Positions 30,763 to 40,968 of a stretch of 64,000 nt of DNA are shown one piece after another. Made by a program: the position numbers and the translations under genes. Positions within the stretch are counted from its first letter, which is position 1. Every line of letters starts with the position of its first letter. The notes beneath the pieces are model-generated. The model saw nothing but the letters and a program-made list of their open reading frames with translations, did not search any database and was not told the origin of the DNA. Source of the stretch: Acidisoma cellulosilyticum (GTDB taxonomy: Bacteria > Pseudomonadota > Alphaproteobacteria > Acetobacterales > Acetobacteraceae); contig NZ_JAESVA010000013.1 of assembly GCF_020621385.1 (NCBI RefSeq), positions 81,104 through 145,103 of the forward strand. Reading direction: 5' to 3'.

Positions 30763-31820
30763 CCGTCGAGCAGATCCAACACCCGGCTCAGGCTCACGTC
30801 CAAAACGCCGTCCCAGTTCCCGCCGTCGGAACCGGCAATGACCGGGCAACGAATTTCACGATAGGCCTGACCTTTCATCGAGGCGAGGCTCCAATAAAAA
30901 AGGTCCGGCATCAAGGACGGCAGAAAGGCCGTGACCTTCGTGCCAGCTTCGGAAAAGCCGATATTGGTGAGACCGGCCCCCGCCACCCCCGCAATCTCCC
31001 TGGCCGAAGCGAAGGCGGTGACCTGATCATGCAAGCGCATGGTCGCGGGATCCACAATACGCCAGCCGCGTTTCGTCAATTCGGCGCAGAGTTCAGCCTC
31101 GCAAACGAGCTTTCGTTGCGTCCGCTCGCGGGTAACCCAGATCTTCCCGCTGCCGGCGGTCTCGAAATTGCGTTTGATCGCGTCGAAACTCTCGACGGCG
31201 ATGGGACTGTAACGATTGCCATGGTCCGTGAAATTATCGACGAATAGCAGCCTCTCGTAACGCTCCGGGCCGGCGCGGCGCATCTTGACCTGGCTATGGG
31301 GTACGCCCAGCAGGTTGAGGGAATCGAACATCACGGCGGTCATCCGCGCCGGGCCTATCGGCATCCGCAGGGAATATTGTTTTGACGTCAGTTCGGTGAT
31401 GAAGGCCTGAACGATCGGCAGCATCTCGACCATCCAATGACCGTAATTGCCGACGCCGGCCTTTTCGCACAGCAGCGTCTTGCCGCTATGGGACGGGATT
31501 TGGCCTTTCATATGCCAGTCCACAACCCCGTAGTTGAAACTGTCGATTTCGGCCGTCGTGGTTTGACGGATGCTTTGTCTGATCAAATTCAAATCGCGAT
31601 CGAAGACGAGGCCGGGCCCGTCGACGACGGCGTCATGCACAAGATAGACGTCGGATATATGTTCCGGGATCACGGAACCGGAGAGTTGCCTTTGAAATTC
31701 CTGCCAATAGGGCGCAGCCTGGTCCTGTCCGACCGCGTGTAAATCGGACATGCGATAGGAGGCCGACCGCAGGGTGCCGATTTTCGTCCCCGAATGCGCG
31801 ATATCGACGACATTGACCAT
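30759..31820 (-). CDS. glycosyltransferase family 61 (DUF563)-like protein
   Basis: A 353-residue protein with GT61 hallmarks: GVGNYGHWMVEMLPIVQAF near residue 122, KIWVTRERTQRKLVCEAEL, and REIAGVAGAGLTNIGFSEAGTKVTAFLP (the conserved GAGLTN signature). In bacteria such enzymes add sugars during capsule or LPS synthesis. ATG at 31820. The stop codon lies in the end of repeat copy B. It is read in the same direction as the cellulose operon, about 110 bases after bcsD, and could be transcribed with it. Confidence 0.82.
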   Translation of the reverse strand: MVNVVDIAHSGTKIGTLRSASYRMSDLHAVGQDQAAPYWQEFQRQLSGSVIPEHISDVYLVHDAVVDGPGLVFDRDLNLIRQSIRQTTTAEIDSFNYGVVDWHMKGQIPSHSGKTLLCEKAGVGNYGHWMVEMLPIVQAFITELTSKQYSLRMPIGPARMTAVMFDSLNLLGVPHSQVKMRRAGPERYERLLFVDNFTDHGNRYSPIAVESFDAIKRNFETAGSGKIWVTRERTQRKLVCEAELCAELTKRGWRIVDPATMRLHDQVTAFASAREIAGVAGAGLTNIGFSEAGTKVTAFLPSLMPDLFYWSLASMKGQAYREIRCPVIAGSDGGNWDGVLDVSLSRVLDLLDG

Positions 31821-31930
31821 GAATGCGGGATGCCTCTTTGCCTCGCAAGCTTACGACGAAGCGAGAGAAGCAGCCCATATCCTGGCTGTAAAGGCAGCCG
31901 GTCCCCGCCGCCTGCCGCTACCCCGCCGCG

Positions 31931-32488
31931 TCAGGCCTTGCCGTAGCGGATCGCGACGGTTTCGGCATCCGGCGTCGGCACGCGGCGGGCGACGAGGCTG
32001 GCATCCGCACCGGGCTGCTGGCCAAGCCAGCCCTCGTACAGCCCTTCCAGCACGCCAGCGAGCCAAGTGCCCGGCGGCTCCCCCCGGCCGCCGATACGCG
32101 GCAGTCCCCGATGGATCAGCACCAGACAGGCCTCCGCCGCCGAGAAGGTGATGCGCACGCCCCCCCAGCCGAAATCCTCCAGCAACTCATTCATTTCAAG
32201 GGCGAGAGCGGCCGTCGAACCCTGGTGGGACAAGGGATGCTGCAGCGCCATCTGCCGACCGACGCCATGCAGCAGGGCATCCCGTCCGGCAGCGCCGGCG
32301 ACCATGTCCAACTCCTCGGCCATGGCCCGCAGGAAGGGACGCCAATCGGGCGCGGGGCGACCAGCGTCGCCGCGTCCCCGGCCCGATCGCTGTCCATTCG
32401 CGTCGCCGGCCGCTTTGTCCGTTTCCAGCATATCGGGCATGGTGATGGTACGTCCCGTGAATGTGCGTCTTGATCGTTGATCGGTCAT
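31931..32488 (-). CDS. bcsD: cellulose biosynthesis protein BcsD
   Basis: A 185-residue periplasmic-type subunit. From residue ~48 it matches BcsD: RPFLRAMAEELD, RDALLHGVGRQMA, EMNELLEDFGWG, and the conserved GEPPGTWLAGVLEGLYEGWLG. BcsD forms ring-like octamers that guide strands in acetic acid bacteria and some other type I systems. The first ~45 residues are an extra disordered segment (Asp/Gly/Arg-rich), about 30 residues more than in Komagataeibacter. The start codon is uncertain: ATG at 32488 or the later MPDM. It is the last gene of the operon, 45 bases after bcsC. Confidence 0.88.
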   Translation of the reverse strand: MTDQRSRRTFTGRTITMPDMLETDKAAGDANGQRSGRGRGDAGRPAPDWRPFLRAMAEELDMVAGAAGRDALLHGVGRQMALQHPLSHQGSTAALALEMNELLEDFGWGGVRITFSAAEACLVLIHRGLPRIGGRGEPPGTWLAGVLEGLYEGWLGQQPGADASLVARRVPTPDAETVAIRYGKA

Positions 32489-32533
32489 CCTAGGCCGGTT
32501 GCCGAAGCAGCCGGCCAGGATCAGGCGAGCCGG

Positions 32534-35500
32534 CTATTCCGAATCGGTAAACGTGTAGCGGGCGAAGGCCATCAGGTCGGCTTCGTTCCAGTTGCCGGAC
32601 TTCTGATAGGCGGCAGAGCCACCGACCATCAGCATCGGCGTCAGATGATATTCGAAACTGCCGTGGACGCCGCCGGCGATGCCGGTCTGGCTCTGACTGT
32701 CATAGGTGCTGTTGACCTGGGCATTGCTGGCCGCCAGAACATTCGCCTGTTGCTGAATCTCGGGGTCGGTCGGGTAGTAGTCGCCGGCGTCGGCGTTGAA
32801 GCTCTGAATGCCGACAGACGCGCCGAGCTTATAGGTCATCTGGCCGCGGGTCGCGGTCCATTCCACCGGGATCATAGCGGCGACATAGGTCTGCGGGCTG
32901 AAATAGCCGCCATAGCCCAAGGTGAAGTGGTCCTCGTTTTTCGAGTAGCCGAAGTAGATCAGGTCAAGCCCGACACGCACTTCATCGCTCGGCGTCTTAT
33001 ACGCCGGGTAGCTGCCGCCGGCACCAAGCTCAAGCTCGCTATTGCTTTCCACATTCTGGCCGTTCAGCCAGTCATAGCCGCCGCCGGCATAGAAATTGGC
33101 GACGCCCGGATTGAACTCCAACTGGCCATGCACGCGGGTGCGGGTGACGCCGCCCCAGGTCGTGCCCGTTCCAGGGTCGCTCGCGCCGGCATAGGATAGC
33201 AGGCTGTCCGCGACGGCCCGGCGCTCGCCGGTGATGCGGAAGGTGAGCTGATTGGTGATCTGCGGTGCGACCTCGATGCCGCCGATGATATTGGTCAGCG
33301 CGAAACCGAGCGGAGTGGTGCCGATATCGGCAGCCAGCCAGCCGTTCTTATAGCCGAGATCGAGGCCGAGGCCGGTCGCGGTCTGATTGCCGGGCTTGGT
33401 CGTATTCCCATTGTAGAGCGTGCTGCCGAACTGATCCTGGTCGTAAATGGCAGAGCCGACCGTTCCGGCATCAAGATAGGTGGGCGTCGCCGTCAGCGTG
33501 ATGCGGCCGACACCGCCGGGCGAGAAGCTCGCTTCGAGCGGGACGCCGAAGGTCCCCAACTGACTGGTGCCGGCGCTGCCCGAGCGCAGCTGCAAGGTCG
33601 TGCTGGCGCCGATATAGGGCGCGATATCCGTCTTGATGGTCTCGATACGGGTATCGAGATCGGCGATCATCGGATCGTTGCCGGCGGTATTGGCGCTCGG
33701 CACCAGGCTCGACTGGGCGCTGGCGAGGGTGCTGCCCGCGACCAGGCCGCTGCCGGCAAGGACGCCGACCGGGACTGCGGCATCGGAGCCCATGTCGTTG
33801 TCCGGCGCATTGCGGAACGGATTGGCGGAGACGGTGCCGAGCGCTGTCGCGGCATTGCCGTTCGACGCCACCATGAAGCTGGGATTGGCGCCGCCGGGGA
33901 CGCTCGCATAGCCCAGCTGCTGCTCGCGCAGCGCGCGCGCCTGCCGCAGGTCATGCAGCGCGTCGCCCTGCAACCCACGCGCCTGGGCGATATCGGCGGC
34001 CAGGATCCAGTTCTGCGGATCGTTGGGGTTCTGCGACATATTGTCGGTGACCAGGCGAGAGGCGAGGCCGTAATCGCCCGTCTGAATGGCGGCGGCGACG
34101 GCGCCCCGCCGCGCATCCGCGTTGTTCGGGTCGATCGCCAGGATGCGCTGGTTGATGGCCAGCGCCTTCGCCGGTTGATCCGCGGTCTGATACAACCGCC
34201 CGAGCGCGCTGTTCAGCGCGGGGTCGTTCGGGTTACGGGACAGTGCCGGCGCCAGCTGGTCATAGGCGTCGGCCGTGCGCCCGGCGGTATTGAGATTGTC
34301 CGAGCTGCGGATGGCGATGCCGTTGCGCAGCCCGTCCAGGCTCTGCTGCTGGTCCGGTGTCAGCTGATCGGGCGAAATCGCCGCCAGCATGGTAGCGGCC
34401 GCTCCCGGATTGCCGGCGGCGAGCAGCCCTTGTGCCCAGTTCATCCGGGCCGCCGCGCCCGCGGTGGGATTGGTGGCGGCAGCCGTATTGATGGCGACGA
34501 TCGCGTCATTGGGGTCGGAGAGGCTGACGAAAGCTTTGGCAATGGCAAGGCCGCGCGCGCCGGTCGGGTCCGGCCGGGCAGCCAGAAGCAGCAATTGCTG
34601 CCGCGCGCTCATGGGATCTGACGGCGCTATTGCGACGGCCGCTGCAATCTGGCCCTGCACCTGGGCCTGATCCAAAGTCGCCTGCATGTCGGGCGTGCGC
34701 CGGCGGCGCGGTACCAGCTGCACCAGTCTGGCGGCCTCGGCCGGGTTGTTCTGCTCATTGGCGAAGATGATGCCGGCCTGCACCGCCTGGTCGGACGGAC
34801 GCGGGACATCGGTCACGGCTGACATCACGGTCTGCGCCTCGCCGGCCTGACCGTTGGCGGCGAGCGCGCGGGCCAGATTGAGACGCATCCAGGGATCGGA
34901 CGGGGCGGCGTCCACCGCCGAGCGGTAGAGCGCGATCTTGCCGGCGGCGTCCGGCATATTGGCGGCCTGCTGGGCCAGAAGTTGCGCGCGCGCCTGCTGG
35001 GATAGGTTACCGCCGTTCTGCTCGATCTGGGCGAGCAGCGCATTCGCGTCCGACTGATTGCCCTCGCGGGACAGCACGCCGGCCAGCGCCATCTTGATGC
35101 CGTCGTTATTCGGCTGCTGCGCGAGAAGGCGGCGATATTGCGCTTCCGCCGCGGCCAGATCGCCACGACGGCTGGCAGATTGTGCGCTCGCGAAGGCCCC
35201 GCTGGTCTGCGCGCCGGCCAAAGCCTGCCGCAGCCCCGGCGCCTGTTTCGGGTCAAGCGCGATGGCGCGGTTGATCATGGTCGTCGCGTCGGCGGTGCGA
35301 CCTTGTTTCAGCAATACCAGGCCCAGCCCGGCCGTCGCACCGGCATCCTTCGGATCGGTCGTGAGCGCCGATTGGAAAAGCTGCTGCGCCTGAGCGAGAT
35401 CGCCGCGGTGATAGGCGTCATAGCCTTCGCGGGATGCCTGGGCGCCTGGCGCTTCAGCCGGCGGTTTCAGCGCATTGGCGAGCAGGGTCTGCGTCGAACT

Positions 35501-36409
35501 GTCGTTCGGATAGCGCGTCTGATAGGCCTTGATGGCATCGGCCGAACTGGGATCTTCCGGCAACCAGCCCAGCGCCTGATGCCAGCTGGTCTGTGCCTGG
35601 GTGCTGATCGACGGGATGGCGGTCAGGGACTGCAGGCGATCGATGCCCTGCATGCGCGTATCCTGGCGGTAGGTCAGCGCCTGGGCATAGGCGAGCTGGG
35701 CGCGCAGGTCGTTCGGATTGCGCCTGGCGGCATCGGCCAGACCCTGCAGTGAATTCGTGTAGCCGTTCTGGGTCGCGCCGAGCGTCTGGTAATATTCGAC
35801 GGCCAGCGAATCCGGCGGTGCGCCGGCACCGAAAACGGATTGATAGGCGGTCACGGCTTGCTGCGCATTGCCCTGTTGCGCCAGCTGGCGGGCGTTGTTC
35901 AGCGCATCGGGGCTGATGGCGCCGACGCGCACCGCCTGCTGCACTTTGTACACTTCAGGCGCGTTCGGATGGGCCTGCTGAAGCAGTTGCAGCGTCTGCT
36001 GAGCCTGGGTCGCGTTGCCGCTGCTGGCCTGGACCTCGGCGATAATGGCGAGTGCCTGCGCATTATTGGGCGCAAGCTGCAGGGCGCGTTGCGCGGCGGC
36101 CATGGCGCGAGTCGGGTTATTCTGGTCGCGCCAATAGCTGGCCTGACGCAGCAGCACGTCGAGCGCGGCATTGCCGCTGGGCGCCGGAGCGGCCTGTTGC
36201 GCGGCGGCCTCGGCCGCCTGTTGTGCGCCTTGCTGAACCGCTGCCTGCTGCGCCGCCTCCGGTTGCAATGCCGTCGGCTGGCCGATGACCGGCGGCTGCG
36301 GGGCCGCCGGCTGAGTTTGGGCCGGTTGTTGCTGCGCCAACGCCGCTGCCGGCAGCATGGCGGCGAGCGCGATCAGCGAAACCCCGGTCTGGCGAGGGAG
36401 GCGGATCAT
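32534..36409 (-). CDS. bcsC: cellulose synthase subunit BcsC (TPR plus outer-membrane barrel)
   Basis: A 1291-residue exporter. Residues 1-25 are a Sec signal; a Gln/Ala/Pro-rich stretch follows to ~75; TPR repeats fill most of ~80-850 (for example LDVLLRQASYWRDQNNPTRAMAAAQRAL and GYDAYHRGDLAQAQQLFQSALTTDPKDAGA). The last ~340 residues are an outer-membrane beta-barrel ending in FARYTFTDSE, with a C-terminal aromatic-rich strand. BcsC lets the glucan chain cross the outer membrane. Its ATG overlaps the BcsAB stop codon (ATGA). Length matches characterised BcsC proteins (about 1150-1330). Confidence 0.93.
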   Translation of the reverse strand: MIRLPRQTGVSLIALAAMLPAAALAQQQPAQTQPAAPQPPVIGQPTALQPEAAQQAAVQQGAQQAAEAAAQQAAPAPSGNAALDVLLRQASYWRDQNNPTRAMAAAQRALQLAPNNAQALAIIAEVQASSGNATQAQQTLQLLQQAHPNAPEVYKVQQAVRVGAISPDALNNARQLAQQGNAQQAVTAYQSVFGAGAPPDSLAVEYYQTLGATQNGYTNSLQGLADAARRNPNDLRAQLAYAQALTYRQDTRMQGIDRLQSLTAIPSISTQAQTSWHQALGWLPEDPSSADAIKAYQTRYPNDSSTQTLLANALKPPAEAPGAQASREGYDAYHRGDLAQAQQLFQSALTTDPKDAGATAGLGLVLLKQGRTADATTMINRAIALDPKQAPGLRQALAGAQTSGAFASAQSASRRGDLAAAEAQYRRLLAQQPNNDGIKMALAGVLSREGNQSDANALLAQIEQNGGNLSQQARAQLLAQQAANMPDAAGKIALYRSAVDAAPSDPWMRLNLARALAANGQAGEAQTVMSAVTDVPRPSDQAVQAGIIFANEQNNPAEAARLVQLVPRRRRTPDMQATLDQAQVQGQIAAAVAIAPSDPMSARQQLLLLAARPDPTGARGLAIAKAFVSLSDPNDAIVAINTAAATNPTAGAAARMNWAQGLLAAGNPGAAATMLAAISPDQLTPDQQQSLDGLRNGIAIRSSDNLNTAGRTADAYDQLAPALSRNPNDPALNSALGRLYQTADQPAKALAINQRILAIDPNNADARRGAVAAAIQTGDYGLASRLVTDNMSQNPNDPQNWILAADIAQARGLQGDALHDLRQARALREQQLGYASVPGGANPSFMVASNGNAATALGTVSANPFRNAPDNDMGSDAAVPVGVLAGSGLVAGSTLASAQSSLVPSANTAGNDPMIADLDTRIETIKTDIAPYIGASTTLQLRSGSAGTSQLGTFGVPLEASFSPGGVGRITLTATPTYLDAGTVGSAIYDQDQFGSTLYNGNTTKPGNQTATGLGLDLGYKNGWLAADIGTTPLGFALTNIIGGIEVAPQITNQLTFRITGERRAVADSLLSYAGASDPGTGTTWGGVTRTRVHGQLEFNPGVANFYAGGGYDWLNGQNVESNSELELGAGGSYPAYKTPSDEVRVGLDLIYFGYSKNEDHFTLGYGGYFSPQTYVAAMIPVEWTATRGQMTYKLGASVGIQSFNADAGDYYPTDPEIQQQANVLAASNAQVNSTYDSQSQTGIAGGVHGSFEYHLTPMLMVGGSAAYQKSGNWNEADLMAFARYTFTDSE

Positions 36410-39400
36410 TGCTGGTCCCCCATCGCCTTAAGGCGTTTGGCGGCACGGCGGCGCAATGTCGCATGCAAAGCCAGGGTCAGCAGCACGCAGCCGATGATCA
36501 TGACGATAACGATCATGAGCGGCTGATTGCGCAGCAGATAGCTGGGCCAAATCCAGAACGGGATCCAGCCGACGGTATAAGTGGACTGCAGACGATAGGA
36601 CGTCACCTGATTGCCCGAGAGGATGCTGAAATCGCCCTGGATCAGCGGGTTCAGCGTGGGGTCGGTGAAGCCGTTCATGATCGTGTCCAGCGCCTGTGGC
36701 GTGCCAGCCAGAAGGGCGACGACCGTGCGCTGCTTGGCCCAGGGCGAACGGCCGCTGACCACGATCGCCGTATCCTGATTGGTGGCGGAGGCGAGGGTCG
36801 CGGCGGCACGTTGCTGATCGGCGCGATGGCCGCCACCGACGAGTTGATAGATCGTGCCAAGCGGTGTGTCGTTGAGCTTCAGCGTCATCTGCCCGCTGTC
36901 GAGCGAGACCGGCATGTTCTGCATGATATCGGTCAGGCTGCCGAGATGGGCGATGGTGCCGACCACGACGAGATCGTCGTCATGCAGCGAAGCTTCTTCT
37001 TCCGGTCGCGCCACGGTGACGCGCAGCACCGGATAGCCCGTCCAATAGCCGAACCGGCCCATCAGGCGGAGATAGGCACTGACCTCGCCGGTGGAGGGGG
37101 TGTCGGGCAGGACGACGGCGGTATTCGAGAGATCCGCCATGCGGGTGAAGGGGAAGCCGGCGCTGACGAAGAAGGCGAGGTTCGGCATTTCCGCGAAGTG
37201 GTAAGCGCGGCCGAGGCTGATCGTGGAATTGGGGTCGATGCCGAGCGTCGGGTCAGACGGCGCCGCGACGCAGGCACCGCGGTTCAGCGGTCGCGTATCG
37301 AAGAAGAACTGCAGCGCGTTGGCACCGAACACGTCATAGGGCGGGATATAGGTCGTGTGGAAAGGACCGGTCGCGCCGATGACGGGCAACCAGTCGCGCC
37401 ACCAGGCGCCGGTCTCGGCCTTGGCCAGCGGGATCGACTGCAGATACAGGCCGTTGACGCCGATATCGAGGCGAGAGACGGCCAGATTTTCGATCGGCGC
37501 GGGCGGCGCGCGGAAGGCGACGTTGAGCGGGAAGCCGCGATCGCGCCAGGTATAAAGGTCGGGCGGCACCCGGAAACTGACCTGCACCAGGGTATCGTAA
37601 CCGGTGCCGTTCAGGTTGTGCATATCGGTGATCTGACCGAGGCGCACGGGCTTGTTCGTCGGAATCCAGGCCGGCGCGTCATAGGGAATGCGCGCGGGGA
37701 CGTCCGGCGGCGTCACCTGCACGGCGACGCCGCCCATGGTGCGATAGCCGAGCGCCAGCGAGGTCGCGGCCTGCACGGCCTCCGTGCCATCGCGCCCGGC
37801 GATCACCAGCAGCGTGCCGAGCGGATCGCTGGGGTTCGGGATCAGCGAGACGCTGGGCCCGGTGATCGTCGGCAGGCCCGGCAGGCTGGAATTATTGCCG
37901 ACCACGACCATGACGGCATTGCCGCTGGGCGGGGTGGTGGACACCGGGAAGCTGGCGCTCCGGAAATCCGCCAATTGCCCGAACCAGGAGGCGACGATGC
38001 CGGCTGCCTTCAGCGTATCGTCATCGGCCTGGGCCGGCAGGACGAAGGGCAGCATGAGCATTCTATTGTCGTGCTGGTCGAAGAAGGGCAGCGGCAGTTG
38101 AGCCAGGTCACGCTGCGGCGGCAGATGCTGCACGGTCAGCGTGATCGTCGAATTATTGTAGATCGTGCCCCAGATGAGACCGCTCAAAAGATCGTTGCAC
38201 TGCGTCGTATAAGCGCCGGTCAGGCGGAAGTTCAGTGAATTGGCGCCCTGGAAGAAGACCGGATTGACCGGCATCGAGAGCGTGAAATTGCTCTGATGCT
38301 GTACGACCGGGATCGTGCCGACATATTGATCGTTCAGGGTCACGGTGATGTTGCTGAGATTAGCCAGCAAGGCCGGTGACATCGCACCCGATAGATTAAG
38401 CGTGGCATTGATCACGACCTCGTCGCTGCGCACGCCGAATTGCACGCCCTGCAGCGAGCTGGTGCCGCGCAGCGCCAGCTGACCATTCGCCCCGAGCTGC
38501 TTGAGCGAGAAGGTTTCCGTCTCAACGCCGGCGATCGGTGGGGCCGCTGCGTTACTCGCGGCCGGCGCCTGGGGGATGACGCCCGTGGCAGACGGCTGAG
38601 TTGGCGCTGTTGTGGCCGCGGGATTGGGCACGACGATATTGGGCAGCGGAACGCCTGCATTGCCGGCAGCCGAGGTCGTCGGCAGCGGACGGATGATGGT
38701 CGACTGCGCCTGCGCGGCGAAAGGCGTCAATGCCAGAAGCAGCAGGATGGCGCCGGCGATCGTGGCACTTTTGGCGGTTGAACTGCCTTGTTCCATGCCC
38801 ATATTTGAACGGGCGAGGCCGCTGCGGATCGTGGCCTCGATCTGAGCCTTTTCCTGGGGCGTGGCGCGAACCGGGTCCGGACGGCGGAACAGGCCGCCGA
38901 TCGACTGAAGAACGTGCCAGAGGCTGACCAGCGGCTGGTCCTTCGGGAAATCGGTCCAATCGACCCAAGCATCGGCACGGCCGAAAACGCTTTGAATAAT
39001 GGCCGCTTCGTCAGCCAAGGTCTTCGGCTCAAAATTCAATAGCATTTCTTTTTCGTTCCAGCGGAGATAGCGGGACGGGATAAGGGCGGACCCGCTGGGT
39101 AGCGGAATTTCCAGAAGCACTTCCTGATCTTCCGGCATTTCTTCGGGGCGCGTGACGAGCGTACGCGCACCACTTTGCGACAGGTTCTGCACCGTTCCTG
39201 TGAAGACGCGTCCGTCACCCAGATGCACGATCGCCGGCAGATCGACGCGCACGCGCGCCCGCGCCCGCAGCTGCTGGCGTTCGCGCCCGACGGCCAGGGC
39301 CGCGAGCAGGATCAAAAGGCTGATCGTGGCCCAGATGGTGTTGAGCAGAAGCGCCTGAAATTCCAGCGTCGTCGTCTGCCAGAAGATCATGCTGTAGACG

Positions 39401-40968
39401 CCGCGCAGGATGCCCAGGAACACGACGACCGCGCAGATGATATTCGGATAGACGGCGCGCAGATCGAAGAAGCCCTGGTTCAGCGTGCCGCCTTTTTCCG
39501 TCACGTTGAACTTGCCGCGGCGCGGGCTGAGCATGGTGACGATGGTGACGCGCACCAGGAACAGCGCCAGCACCGTCTCGTAGATCTCGCTCCAGAACGA
39601 ATGGCGCCAGTTGCGCTGGTGGCGCGATGCCGTCGCCACCGAATGGAAAATATGCGGTATCGCGTAAGCCGCGATCGCGAAGGGGGAGGCCGCAATCATG
39701 TTCTGGAACAGAAGCAGATAGGCCAGCGGCGAGATCAGGAAGATCAGACGCGGGATGCCGAAGAAGAAATGCACCATCGCGTTCATGTAGCAAAGCCGCT
39801 GGCCGAGCTGCAGGCCGGGCCCCATCAGCGGATTGTCCAGGCGGAAGATCTGCATCATGCCGCGCGCCCAGCGGATACGCTGGCCGATATGCAGGATGAG
39901 GCGCTCGGTCGCCAGACCGGCGGCCAGCGGGATCTTCAGGTAGCCCGAATTCCAGCCGCGGCGATGCAGCTTCAGCATGGTATGCGCGTCTTCCGTCACC
40001 GTCTCGGTCGCAAAACCGCCGATCGATGCCAGCGCCTCGCGACGGATGACCGCGCAGGACCCACAAAAGAAGGTCGCGTCCCAATAGTCGTTGCCGTCCT
40101 GCAGCAGGCCGTAGAACAGATTGCCTTCGGGCGGCACGCGCTGACCTGCGGCCAGATTCCGCTGGAACGGGTCAGGCGAGTAGAAATGATGCGGCGTCTG
40201 CACCATCGCCAGATTCTTTTCCTTCACCAGCCAGCCGACCGTCAGCTGCAGGAAGGCGCGCACGGGAATGTGGTCGCAGTCGAAGATGGTGATGAATTCA
40301 CCCTTCGTGACCGTCATTGCGTGGTTGAGGTTGCCGGCCTTGGCGTGATGGTTGTTAGGACGGATAAGGTAGCCGACGCCCGCTTCCGCGGCGAAGCGGC
40401 GAAACTCCTCGCGCTTGCCGTCATCCAAAATGTAGACGCGGAACTTATCGGCCGGATAGTCGAGCGCGGCGCAGGCCAGCACGGTTGCGCGCACCACGTC
40501 CATCGACTCGTTATAGGTCGGAATATAGACGTCGACCGTCGGCCATTCGTCGGGTTCAGGCGGCAGCGGCACAGGCTTGCGGCTCAGCGGCCAGGCCGTC
40601 TGGATATAGCCGAGCACCAGCACCACAACGGCATAGAATTCGGCCATGACCAGCAGCGAGCCCAGCAGCAGCTGCAGCGTCGTCTGAAAGGTCAGCGTCT
40701 CGGTCGCGCGCCAATAGATGTAGCGGGCCGACATGGCGAGCGAGAGGATCGACAGGAACAGCGTCACGCGCCGGTCGCTGAAGCGATTGGCGATCAGGAA
40801 CAGAACGGCGGTCGACAGGCCGACGGCCGCCTGTTGCCCGACGGTCAGCGGAACCGTGGCGATGGAGGCCAGCATGGCGACCCCCACCACAAGGCAAATG
40901 ATACCGCTGATCCTATTGTTGAAAAGATCGGACATCCGCGTTCTTTCGCCGGCTGCTTGTGCGCTCAT
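36406..40968 (-). CDS. bcsAB: fused cellulose synthase BcsAB
   Basis: A 1520-residue fusion of the catalytic BcsA (residues 1 to ~735) and the periplasmic BcsB (from ~765), as in Komagataeibacter AcsAB. BcsA motifs: FDCD at 229-232 (DxD), FFCGS at 300-304, TED at 325-327, QRIRW at 363-367, and a PilZ domain with RQQLR at 564-568 and NLSQSG at 595-600, which binds c-di-GMP. A hydrophobic segment ending FAAQAQ near residue 765 marks the join. BcsB carries two carbohydrate-binding/flavodoxin-like repeats and a final membrane anchor before residue 1510. It starts on the bcsQ stop (ATGA) and overlaps bcsC. Confidence 0.96.
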   Translation of the reverse strand: MSAQAAGERTRMSDLFNNRISGIICLVVGVAMLASIATVPLTVGQQAAVGLSTAVLFLIANRFSDRRVTLFLSILSLAMSARYIYWRATETLTFQTTLQLLLGSLLVMAEFYAVVVLVLGYIQTAWPLSRKPVPLPPEPDEWPTVDVYIPTYNESMDVVRATVLACAALDYPADKFRVYILDDGKREEFRRFAAEAGVGYLIRPNNHHAKAGNLNHAMTVTKGEFITIFDCDHIPVRAFLQLTVGWLVKEKNLAMVQTPHHFYSPDPFQRNLAAGQRVPPEGNLFYGLLQDGNDYWDATFFCGSCAVIRREALASIGGFATETVTEDAHTMLKLHRRGWNSGYLKIPLAAGLATERLILHIGQRIRWARGMMQIFRLDNPLMGPGLQLGQRLCYMNAMVHFFFGIPRLIFLISPLAYLLLFQNMIAASPFAIAAYAIPHIFHSVATASRHQRNWRHSFWSEIYETVLALFLVRVTIVTMLSPRRGKFNVTEKGGTLNQGFFDLRAVYPNIICAVVVFLGILRGVYSMIFWQTTTLEFQALLLNTIWATISLLILLAALAVGRERQQLRARARVRVDLPAIVHLGDGRVFTGTVQNLSQSGARTLVTRPEEMPEDQEVLLEIPLPSGSALIPSRYLRWNEKEMLLNFEPKTLADEAAIIQSVFGRADAWVDWTDFPKDQPLVSLWHVLQSIGGLFRRPDPVRATPQEKAQIEATIRSGLARSNMGMEQGSSTAKSATIAGAILLLLALTPFAAQAQSTIIRPLPTTSAAGNAGVPLPNIVVPNPAATTAPTQPSATGVIPQAPAASNAAAPPIAGVETETFSLKQLGANGQLALRGTSSLQGVQFGVRSDEVVINATLNLSGAMSPALLANLSNITVTLNDQYVGTIPVVQHQSNFTLSMPVNPVFFQGANSLNFRLTGAYTTQCNDLLSGLIWGTIYNNSTITLTVQHLPPQRDLAQLPLPFFDQHDNRMLMLPFVLPAQADDDTLKAAGIVASWFGQLADFRSASFPVSTTPPSGNAVMVVVGNNSSLPGLPTITGPSVSLIPNPSDPLGTLLVIAGRDGTEAVQAATSLALGYRTMGGVAVQVTPPDVPARIPYDAPAWIPTNKPVRLGQITDMHNLNGTGYDTLVQVSFRVPPDLYTWRDRGFPLNVAFRAPPAPIENLAVSRLDIGVNGLYLQSIPLAKAETGAWWRDWLPVIGATGPFHTTYIPPYDVFGANALQFFFDTRPLNRGACVAAPSDPTLGIDPNSTISLGRAYHFAEMPNLAFFVSAGFPFTRMADLSNTAVVLPDTPSTGEVSAYLRLMGRFGYWTGYPVLRVTVARPEEEASLHDDDLVVVGTIAHLGSLTDIMQNMPVSLDSGQMTLKLNDTPLGTIYQLVGGGHRADQQRAAATLASATNQDTAIVVSGRSPWAKQRTVVALLAGTPQALDTIMNGFTDPTLNPLIQGDFSILSGNQVTSYRLQSTYTVGWIPFWIWPSYLLRNQPLMIVIVMIIGCVLLTLALHATLRRRAAKRLKAMGDQQ